This document shows positions 1 to 9,401 of a stretch of 10,217 nucleotides of DNA, in pieces. The first letter of the stretch is position 1; each line of letters begins with the position of its first letter. The notes beneath the pieces were generated by a model, which saw nothing but the letters and a program-made list of their open reading frames with translations, was not told the origin of the DNA and did no database searches. The DNA is from DALYLB01 sp046154695 (lineage in GTDB: Bacteria > Acidobacteriota > Blastocatellia > RBC074), in the NCBI GenBank assembly GCA_046154695.1, contig JBJXFI010000432.1, positions 1 through 10,217 on the forward strand, read 5' to 3'. Made by a program: the position numbers and the translations under genes.

Positions 1-129
1 CGGCTACCGTCTCCCCGCGCCTTCAGCGCGGAAGAACGTCGCATCGTTTCCTCAAGGACAAACCTCACGCGGCTCATTCATCGATACGCGTCTGAGAATG
101 AAATCGGGAAGTTGATTTTTTACCCGCCC

Positions 130-3540
<3,411 letters not shown>

Positions 3541-3544
3541 AGCG

Positions 3545-3550
3545 ACCTCC
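3545..3550 (-). promoter_or_regulatory. Shine-Dalgarno site of the TonB-dependent receptor
   Basis: On the minus strand GGAGGT lies 4 nt before the ATG at 3540. It decides the start over the longer upstream reading frame. Confidence 0.8.
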
Positions 3551-3555
3551 GTTGG

Positions 3556-3572
3556 GGATGCTTTCCGCATCC
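3556..3572 (-). other. Leader hairpin just upstream of the receptor ribosome-binding site
   Basis: The minus-strand transcript reads GGATGC, loop GGAAA, GCATCC: a perfect 6-bp stem with a purine-rich 5-nt loop. It ends 5 nt before the GGAGGT ribosome site of the receptor gene. The structure is seen directly. A role in mRNA stability or translation control is inference, and a 6-bp stem can arise by chance in GC-rich DNA. Confidence 0.4.
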
Positions 3573-3733
3573 GCCTGCATCGATTGTGGGTGGCGGCGCG
3601 CCGCGACAGAACAGATCTGTGGCGCACTTTGAAAAATGTGATTCAGTTCATCCCAGCCCGGTATTTCTGTCAGTATGGATCGATTTTTTGGCGTACCGGC
3701 CGCATTGTCATCCTATTTGACTCCGGCGGCAAG

Positions 3734-3761
3734 AGCCGCGCGGCTGGATTCCATGTATAAT
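3734..3761 (+). promoter_or_regulatory. Possible promoter/operator of the S45 acylase: palindrome plus TATAAT
   Basis: A perfect -10-like TATAAT (3756-3761) lies 115 nt before the acylase ATG. A 12-bp palindrome AGCCGCGCGGCT (3734-3745) sits where the spacer and -35 would be, which is a typical place for an operator. The nearest TTGAC-like box (TTGACT, 3717-3722) is 33 bp from the -10, too far for a normal sigma-70 promoter. The call rests on the -10 and the palindrome only. Confidence 0.25.
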
Positions 3762-3861
3762 TACCGGCCTGTAGGTATACGCTGTCCAATCCGCAAGAAC
3801 TCTGAATGCGAATCAACCCGCGGTGTCTCCACAATTGAATTGAGGAGGCCGCCGCGATTTT

Positions 3862-3865
3862 GGAG
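3862..3865 (+). promoter_or_regulatory. Shine-Dalgarno site of the first S45 acylase
   Basis: GGAG lies 10 nt before the ATG at 3876. It supports this start over the 67-codon in-frame upstream extension, which would bury the signal peptide. Confidence 0.55.
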
Positions 3866-3875
3866 ACCGCACCCT

Positions 3876-6014
3876 ATGAATCGAATCCAACGGTTATTCC
3901 CACTGCTGCTGTTGTTTGCCGCCCTGGCGGTCAATGCGAACCCGCAGGCCGCGAAAGCGAAACGCGCCGTCACGAAAACAGGCCCGATCGAGATTCTTCG
4001 CGACGAATACGGCGTGCCGCATGTGTTTGCTTCGACGTTGGAGGACGCGGCCTATGCCATCGGCTATGCGCAGGCCGAGGATCGCCTGGAAGAGATGCTG
4101 AAAAATTATCGCAAGGCCGAAGGCACGATGTCCGAGGCGTTTGGCCCGGAATGGTTCCGGCACGATTATCGCCAGCGGATCTGGCAGCATGCCGCCATCA
4201 GCCGCGCGCGGTGGTTCGAGGTCAGCCCCCGGATGCGCGCGAGTCTCGAGGCCTTTCAGGAGGGCGTCAAGCAGTTCATGCGCGAGCATCCCGACCAGGT
4301 GCCGAAATGGGCGCCGGAACTGCATCCCGCCCAGGTCGTCGCGCTGGGGCGATACATCATCTGGGGATGGCCCGAGGGCGAGGCCGGGGGCGATTTGCAG
4401 CGCGCCGGGATCGCTCCCGATCCGGTCGCGTATCGCGGCTCCAACCAGATGCTGCTTGCGCCGGCCCGGACCGCGATGAAGGCGCCGATCGCCGTGATCG
4501 ATCCGCACCTGGGATGGTATGGGGAATTTCGCTTCTACGAAGTGCGCATTTATGCCGGCGATTACGCCGTTTCGGGCGTCAGCATTCTCGGCGTCCCGTT
4601 CCCGAGCCTCGGCCACAGCCGCTGGTGTTCGGTCGCGATGACGACCGGCGGCCCGGACACCTCCGACATTTTTGAAGAGGAGCTGAATCCCGCCAATCCC
4701 CGCCAGTATAAATATGACGGGCAGTGGCGCGAGATGACCGTGCGCAAAGAGAAGATCCGGGTTCTCGTTGACGGAAAAATCAACGAGAAGGAGGTCGAGA
4801 TCGAGTCTTCGCATCATGGCCCCATCGTGGCCCATAAAAACGGCAAGGGTTATGCGATGGCGATTCCGTATAAGAACGAGATCGGTTTGACCGACCAGAT
4901 TTACGAGATGAACGTCGCGCGCAACCTGACCGAGATGAAAAAGGCGCTCTCAAAGCTGCAACTAATGTCGCAGAACATCATGGTCGGCACTACGCAGGGC
5001 GACATCTATTACCAGCGCACGGGGCGCGTGCCGATTCGTCCGAAGGGGGTCGACGCCAGCCGCCCGCTGCCCGGCAACACGTCGGCGAGCGAATGGAAGG
5101 GGATCCATCCGATGGAAGACCTGGTCCAGATCGCCAACCCTCCGCAGGGCTATATGCAGAACAACAACATCTCGCCGTTCGCGATGATGAAGGAGAGCCC
5201 GCTGCTGCCGGAAAAATACGCCGACCGCCCGCAGGTCTATAACGATGAGAAGCGCTCGCCGCATCAGCGCGCCGCGATGACGCTGGAAGAGCTTCACGCC
5301 GCGAAGGACGTGACGATCGAGGACGCGATCAACCTCGCCTTCAGCACGCAGGTCCACAAAGCCGACGAGTGGCAGGCGCGTTTGAAGGCCGCGAAAGACA
5401 GGACCGCGGGACTCAGCGCGGACGCGGCGTCGGTCTATGGCCGGATCATGAGCTGGAACCGGCGCAGCACGCCCGATTCGACCGGCGCGCTTGCGTTCTA
5501 TGCGTTCAAGATGTCGCTGGAAAACCGGCTTGAGCAGGCCGCCGTCGAGGTGCCCGCCTCCTTGACGGATGAAAAGCTGGCGGCGGCGCTGGAGAAGGCG
5601 GCGCAGTGGTTGAAAAGCAATTTCGCGTCGCTGGAAGTTCCCTACGGCCGCTATTTTCGCGTCGGGCGCACGGGCGGAAAGACCTGGCCGGTCGGCGGCG
5701 GCACCGTGCGCGAGGCCGGCATGGCGACGCCGCGAGCCATCGGGTTTCAGAAGGCCGGGAGCGAAATGCTCGGCGTCAGCGGGCAGACCTCGACGCAGAT
5801 TGTGATACTCACCCGGACGCCGCAATCGTTCACCATCCTGCCGCTCGGTGAAAGCGATCATAAGGAATCCGGGCACTGGGACGATCAGGCCGAGAAGCTG
5901 TTCAGCAATGGCCGCGCGAAATCGACCTATTTTCTGAACAAACCTGAGCTGCTCAAACACGTCACCGCGAAGAAGGTCCTCTCGCGCGAAAAGGCGATGA
6001 ACGCGGGGCGTTAG
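3876..6014 (+). CDS. Secreted penicillin-acylase-family (peptidase S45) Ntn hydrolase
   Basis: The 712-residue product is an N-terminal-nucleophile amidohydrolase precursor that should cut itself into alpha and beta chains and hydrolyse an acyl-amide bond in the periplasm or outside the cell. Residues 1-21 are a signal peptide (hydrophobic PLLLLFAALA, cleavage after AVNA). The alpha chain begins with GPIEILRDEYGVPHVFA and AAYAIGYAQAEDRLEEM, both classic for the family. The self-cleavage site is RG|SN, making Ser189 the nucleophile (beta1). His211 in DPHLGW falls exactly at beta23, as in cephalosporin acylase and PvdQ; penicillin G acylase has Gln there. The oxyanion Asn should be within Asn429-431, about beta241-243, after NPPQGYMQ. 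RWCSVAMTTGGPDTSD, HGPIVAHKNGK and the C-terminal HWDDQAEKLFSNGR also fit. The length is normal and no key residue is missing. Substrate is unknown: beta-lactam, acyl-homoserine lactone, lipopeptide and acyl amino acid all remain possible. Confidence 0.94.
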   Translation: MNRIQRLFPLLLLFAALAVNANPQAAKAKRAVTKTGPIEILRDEYGVPHVFASTLEDAAYAIGYAQAEDRLEEMLKNYRKAEGTMSEAFGPEWFRHDYRQRIWQHAAISRARWFEVSPRMRASLEAFQEGVKQFMREHPDQVPKWAPELHPAQVVALGRYIIWGWPEGEAGGDLQRAGIAPDPVAYRGSNQMLLAPARTAMKAPIAVIDPHLGWYGEFRFYEVRIYAGDYAVSGVSILGVPFPSLGHSRWCSVAMTTGGPDTSDIFEEELNPANPRQYKYDGQWREMTVRKEKIRVLVDGKINEKEVEIESSHHGPIVAHKNGKGYAMAIPYKNEIGLTDQIYEMNVARNLTEMKKALSKLQLMSQNIMVGTTQGDIYYQRTGRVPIRPKGVDASRPLPGNTSASEWKGIHPMEDLVQIANPPQGYMQNNNISPFAMMKESPLLPEKYADRPQVYNDEKRSPHQRAAMTLEELHAAKDVTIEDAINLAFSTQVHKADEWQARLKAAKDRTAGLSADAASVYGRIMSWNRRSTPDSTGALAFYAFKMSLENRLEQAAVEVPASLTDEKLAAALEKAAQWLKSNFASLEVPYGRYFRVGRTGGKTWPVGGGTVREAGMATPRAIGFQKAGSEMLGVSGQTSTQIVILTRTPQSFTILPLGESDHKESGHWDDQAEKLFSNGRAKSTYFLNKPELLKHVTAKKVLSREKAMNAGR

Positions 6015-6018
6015 GGAA

Positions 6019-6066
6019 CAGGCCACGAATGAACATGAATGCGGATTCGTGTTCATTCGTGGCCTG
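6019..6066 (+). terminator. Long inverted repeat in the convergent gap, probable terminator
   Basis: Arms of 22 bp (6019-6040 and 6045-6066) flank a GCGG loop. Every position pairs except one, which is a U-G wobble in the plus-strand RNA but an A-C mismatch in the minus-strand RNA. It begins 4 nt after the acylase TAG and ends 11 nt before the end of the MFS gene, so it almost fills the gap. A broken T-rich stretch (TTTCTTT, 6070-6076) follows on the plus side, with none on the minus side, so termination of the acylase transcript is the more likely role. Each arm is itself two imperfect copies of an ACGAATGA-like unit, and may belong to a dispersed intergenic repeat family. Confidence 0.6.
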
Positions 6067-6077
6067 GCATTTCTTTA

Positions 6078-7325
6078 TCAAATGGGTTTCGGCGTCAGCT
6101 CCTCTTTGGGCCTGATCATCAGGACGATGAAGACCGAGAGCAGGGCCACGCCGGCGAAGACGCCGAAGATGACGTTGAGGGGGACGTGGCGGTCCCGCAG
6201 CGCGCCGAAGCCCCAATCGGCGAAGCCGCCGAAACTGATGCCGACGAGGTTCATGAACCCGTAGCCGGTGGCGCGCAGCTCGGGCCGGACGAGCTGGCAC
6301 AGGATGGGCATGTTGTTGCAGTCGAAGAAGCCCCAGCCGAGGCCGAACAACATCAGAAATCCGACGGCCATCCCGAGCGTCGCCGCATTCCCCACGCCGA
6401 ACAGGGCGGGCAGGAAGAACGACATGCCGATGGCGGAGATGAAGATGCGCCCGCGCGGGCTGTGGCTCATCCATCGATCGGCCAGCCAGCCGCCGATTCC
6501 CACGCCCAGAAGCGATGCCAATTGCACATAGAGCACCGCCGAGACGCCCGCGCGGCCCTGTCCGAGCCCGAACTGCTCCTTGAGGATATCGGGCATCCAG
6601 TCCCGCACGACCCATCCGGCCAGCGAGGGCAGCGTGAAATAGAGCAGGAGCAGAATGAATCCCGGGTTCGTGAACAATTCCCGCATGGCCGAGCCGGGAG
6701 TGGGCTGGGGCGTCGCGTCCGCCGCCCGAGGCGCGTTGCGGAGCAGGCCGAAGAGCGGCAGCGAATAGAGGATGCCGACGCCGCCGCACACCGTAAACGC
6801 CCAGCGCCAGCCATGCGCCGGGCTGTCGGCGATATACCCGGAAAATCCGCCGAGAATCGTGCCGGCGTAGATCCCCATCTGGTGGATGCCCACGGCGCGC
6901 GACCGCGTGGAGCCGAGGTGATGGTCCGTGATGAGCGCGAGCGCCGCGGGAATGTAGAAGGCCTCGCTGATTCCCATCAGCGCGCGCGCGGCGACCAGTT
7001 GATCGAAGCTCGTGACGTGCCCCGTTCCCCACGTGACGGCCGACCAGACGAAGAGGCTCACGCAGATGACGTGGCGGCGGCTTAAGCGGTCGGCCAGATA
7101 CCCGCCCACCGGACTGAGAATCGCATACACCCATTTGAACGATCCGAGCACGATGCCCCAGTTGGCCTTGGTGGCGATGTCGGGAATGTCGCCCATCATG
7201 GAGGATTTCATCGCCGCCAGCATCTGGCGGTCGAGGTAATTGAGCAGGGCCACCGGCACGAGCAGGATGACCGCCAGCCACGCGGTGCGGGCCATTGACC
7301 TGGTTTGGGCGTCGTTCATAGCCAT
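6078..7325 (-). CDS. MFS transporter (ACS/Spinster-like organic anion carrier type)
   Basis: The 415-residue inner-membrane carrier has the usual 12-helix MFS length and pattern. Helix 1 contains NYLDRQ with the Asp32-Arg33 pair typical of the anion:cation symporter and Spinster-like groups. Motif A, GGYLADRLSRR (about 74-84), lies between helices 2 and 3, and its second-half copy GGWLADRWMSHSPRGR is at about 278-292. HGWRWAF (171-177) precedes helix 6, and RPELRATGYGFMN (347-359) fits the helix 10-11 region. The central loop is short (about 197-218). No Shine-Dalgarno is visible before any candidate start: ATG 7325, ATG 7319 two codons on, or TTG 7340. I took the first ATG. It lies about 39 bp after the FG-GAP gene, with a hairpin between, so it is probably the last gene of that operon. 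A small carboxylate or sugar acid is the usual cargo of related carriers; here the substrate is unknown. Confidence 0.93.
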   Translation of the reverse strand: MAMNDAQTRSMARTAWLAVILLVPVALLNYLDRQMLAAMKSSMMGDIPDIATKANWGIVLGSFKWVYAILSPVGGYLADRLSRRHVICVSLFVWSAVTWGTGHVTSFDQLVAARALMGISEAFYIPAALALITDHHLGSTRSRAVGIHQMGIYAGTILGGFSGYIADSPAHGWRWAFTVCGGVGILYSLPLFGLLRNAPRAADATPQPTPGSAMRELFTNPGFILLLLYFTLPSLAGWVVRDWMPDILKEQFGLGQGRAGVSAVLYVQLASLLGVGIGGWLADRWMSHSPRGRIFISAIGMSFFLPALFGVGNAATLGMAVGFLMLFGLGWGFFDCNNMPILCQLVRPELRATGYGFMNLVGISFGGFADWGFGALRDRHVPLNVIFGVFAGVALLSVFIVLMIRPKEELTPKPI

Positions 7326-7347
7326 GCGAGACAGTTGCAATCAGGAG

Positions 7348-7366
7348 GAGGCCGGACGCCGGCCTC
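7348..7366 (-). other. Hairpin over the FG-GAP stop codon, between it and the MFS gene
   Basis: Perfect 8-bp arms GAGGCCGG and CCGGCCTC surround a 3-nt loop, overlapping the TGA at 7365-7367. No T-run follows on the minus strand, so it is not a standard terminator. It could stabilise or mark the end of the upstream mRNA segment, or dampen expression of the MFS gene, which lacks a visible ribosome site (inference). Confidence 0.45.
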
Positions 7367-9383
7367 AGCGTGTGCGCGGATTGCGCAGGTAATAGAACCG
7401 GCCGTCCTCCGCGCCGCCGAGGAAGTCGGGAAGGCCGTCTCCGTTGAAATCGACCGTTGTCGGACTGACATCGTGCCCCTCGATGTTTTCATTCACGAGC
7501 AGGCCCATGTCCTTGAAGAACCACCGGCCATCGCGGGCGTCCGTCTGCCGCAGGAAGTTGGCGTTCGCGGAATTCACGAACAGATCGAGCCTGCCGTCGC
7601 CGTCCCAGTCCACAACGCAGAGTTTGCGGCGCCCGCTTTTGCCGGCGATCCCGTTGTTGAGGCGAATGGGGCCGGGAGCCCTGTTGAGAGCGATGTGGCG
7701 GCTGTCGGTGATCGAAAAATTCTCGCCGTGGAACGCGCGTCTCGGCGCGAGCAGAATGAGGGCGCCGTTTCGTTTCGCCCGCTCGAAGAGCGCAAGATAG
7801 CCCTCCTGATCGAGCATCACGAGATCCGTGAGGCCGTCCCGGTTCCAGTCGACCGCTACGGGAGTCGTGCGCCATTGCGTGAGGAGCGCTTTGCCTTCGG
7901 GGCGCATCCAGCCGTAGGCGAGCGCGGGCTGCGGCCCGTTCCATTCGACCTCGACGGGGAGCGCAGAGGCGAGCCGTGGCGATGAGCGCGTTCCGATGTT
8001 GCGATACCAGACCACCCTGCCGAAGATCGAATTCACGACCAGATCGGGCAGGCCGTCGCCGTCCCAATCGGCGATGCTCAACGTCGTATAGCCCCACTTG
8101 GCCTCGGCCGGTCCCTGGATGCTGCCGTTCGAGCCGGCCATCGGCCGGATGACCGTTCCGCCGGCGCTGAGGTATTCGGGCGCCGCCCACCGGGGCTTCT
8201 CCACCCGCGGCCCGCTGAGGTTTTCGATGAAGGCGATATAGCCGGCCGTGTTGCCGCTGACGATGTCGGTGTCGCCGTCCCCGTCCCAATCGAAGCCGAC
8301 CGGGGTCGCCAGCGCGCCGAACTTCACCTCGTCGGCCTTCTGCTGAAAGTATCGCGGCGAAAGAAACACCGGCGCGCGATCGCCGCCGAGTCTGCCGGTG
8401 TTCTCGATCAGGGCTACACGCCCGTCCTCGTCGCCGACGATGAGGTCGAGGTCCCCATCCCGGTCCCAATCGATCGCCGTGGGCGTGATCATCTGCAGAT
8501 CCATCACCAGAGGGTTCCCGGCGGCATTCTTCAGACGCCTGCCCGCCGCGTACTTCGGCGCGGCGCGCGTGCCTCGGTTCTCGAAATAGGTGAACCCGTC
8601 GAGGAACTCGCCGCAGAGCAGGTCGAGGTCGCCGTCGCCGTCGAAGTCCGCAAAGTTCGGGGACGGCCAGCCGAACACCTCGACAGGGCTGTCGCCGGCC
8701 ATGACTTTCACCGGGGGATCGTAGGCGGGCTTCGCCGCCGTGCCCGTGTTGCGCGCGAAATAGACGAATCCGCGAAGCGGGCCGTTGGTCCATTTTCCGT
8801 TGGCGTCGTACGCATTGTCCCAACCGTAGTCAGTCCAGTCGCCGGCGCCGATGATGAGGTCGAGCTTCCCGTCGCCGTCGAAGTCCACGGTGCGCCACAT
8901 ATTCGCGCGGACCTTGTTCGGATGAACATTCGCCGGCAGCGGAAGCGGCGCGCCGTTCTCCAGGCCGGTTTGGAGGAAATCGGGATAGGCCGTGCCCGGC
9001 GAGAGGACGATCGGCCTGCCGTCCACGAAACTCACCTGAATGTTCTGGAGGCCGCGGCTGACGCGGCGCGCGGGCTTGAAGATCGGGAGCTTGTTCCTGG
9101 CCGTGTCGCCGGCGGCATTCTCGAAGAAGTAGACGCCGTTGTAGGGTTTGTCCGGGCAGTTGACGACCAGATCGAGATCGCCGTCGCCGTCGAAATCCAT
9201 CGGCAGCGGCCACGCCCACAGACCGACTCCCAGGTCCACGATGAGCCCGGGATGGTTATAGCGCAGCCGTTCAAGACGGCCGGCGGCCGCGGCCGGCCCG
9301 TTCTGCGGATCCGCCGCGGAGAAATGGAATCCGCACGCCGCCACCAGGGCCGCATGCACAAAGATTCGGGCAGAGAGCTTCAC
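7365..9383 (-). CDS. Secreted FG-GAP/VCBS-repeat protein, probable beta-propeller
   Basis: The 672-residue protein starts with a signal peptide (about 1-24, hydrophobic IFVHAALVAACGF, ending SAA before D25). The rest is built of repeats carrying an Asp loop D-[FW]-[DN]-x-D-G-x-x-D. Nine copies start at residues 63, 167, 246, 305, 365, 439, 512, 592 and 645. Most are followed by [LI][DF]LVV-type strands and then by a second motif such as YFENRGTRAAPKY or LIENTGRLGGDRAPVF. This is the pattern of FG-GAP/VCBS calcium-binding propeller blades. No enzyme domain or C-terminal sorting signal is visible, so it is likely a secreted binding or scaffold protein; its ligand is unknown. The start is a GTG at 9383 with GGGAG 10 nt upstream. 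It begins 18 bp after the stop of the second acylase and is very likely co-transcribed with it. Confidence 0.93.
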   Translation of the reverse strand: MKLSARIFVHAALVAACGFHFSAADPQNGPAAAAGRLERLRYNHPGLIVDLGVGLWAWPLPMDFDGDGDLDLVVNCPDKPYNGVYFFENAAGDTARNKLPIFKPARRVSRGLQNIQVSFVDGRPIVLSPGTAYPDFLQTGLENGAPLPLPANVHPNKVRANMWRTVDFDGDGKLDLIIGAGDWTDYGWDNAYDANGKWTNGPLRGFVYFARNTGTAAKPAYDPPVKVMAGDSPVEVFGWPSPNFADFDGDGDLDLLCGEFLDGFTYFENRGTRAAPKYAAGRRLKNAAGNPLVMDLQMITPTAIDWDRDGDLDLIVGDEDGRVALIENTGRLGGDRAPVFLSPRYFQQKADEVKFGALATPVGFDWDGDGDTDIVSGNTAGYIAFIENLSGPRVEKPRWAAPEYLSAGGTVIRPMAGSNGSIQGPAEAKWGYTTLSIADWDGDGLPDLVVNSIFGRVVWYRNIGTRSSPRLASALPVEVEWNGPQPALAYGWMRPEGKALLTQWRTTPVAVDWNRDGLTDLVMLDQEGYLALFERAKRNGALILLAPRRAFHGENFSITDSRHIALNRAPGPIRLNNGIAGKSGRRKLCVVDWDGDGRLDLFVNSANANFLRQTDARDGRWFFKDMGLLVNENIEGHDVSPTTVDFNGDGLPDFLGGAEDGRFYYLRNPRTR
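7425..9197 (-). repeat. Nine Asp-rich FG-GAP/VCBS loop repeats inside the secreted protein
   Basis: The nine loops lie 53 to 104 residues apart (104, 79, 59, 60, 74, 73, 80, 53). Loops 1-3 and 9 read DF at the start, loops 4-8 read DW. At DNA level the loops show as recurring plus-strand strings such as GTCGCCGTCGAAGTC and CCGTCGCCGTCCCA, for example near 7595, 8050, 8275, 8635, 8870 and 9180. Confidence 0.85.
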
Positions 9384-9393
9384 CGAACACGGT

Positions 9394-9398
9394 CTCCC
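9394..9398 (-). promoter_or_regulatory. Shine-Dalgarno site of the FG-GAP gene
   Basis: Minus-strand GGGAG sits within the 18-bp gap after the acylase stop and 10 nt before the GTG at 9383. It supports the GTG start, which also begins a good signal peptide. Confidence 0.55.
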
Positions 9399-9401
9399 AT
9401 C

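Larger units (their letters stand above)
3541..3875. promoter_or_regulatory. Divergent intergenic region between receptor and acylase genes
   Basis: These 335 bp should hold the promoters of both the receptor (minus) and the first acylase (plus). I see no convincing gene in them: reading frames that cross the region are upstream extensions or shadows of the flanking genes. Visible elements are the leader hairpin at 3556-3572, a perfect palindrome ACAGATCTGT at 3611-3620, a perfect 12-bp palindrome AGCCGCGCGGCT at 3734-3745, and a consensus-like TATAAT at 3756-3761. No -35 hexamer at proper spacing could be assigned on either strand, so exact promoters remain undetermined. Confidence 0.6.

Noticed and set aside
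1..129. Open plus-strand frame at the window start and a small hairpin (arms CCGCGC/GCGCGG, 15-31)
   Set aside because: The frame stays open to 183 but overlaps the receptor's end and shows no family signal. The hairpin has no T-run on either side, so I do not call it a terminator.
3717..3722. TTGACT as a -35 box for the acylase
   Set aside because: It is 33 bp from the TATAAT at 3756, about twice the normal spacing.
4962..6056. Minus-strand 364-codon frame opposite the first acylase
   Set aside because: Arg-rich antisense frame without domains; the plus-strand frame has all S45 motifs.
5962..7281. Minus-strand 439-codon frame overlapping the MFS gene
   Set aside because: It is an out-of-frame shadow rich in Arg, Gly and Pro; the other frame gives a textbook MFS protein.
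7489..8823. Minus-strand 444-codon frame overlapping the FG-GAP gene
   Set aside because: Frame-shifted reading of the Asp-loop repeats, giving Arg-rich strings; not a separate gene.
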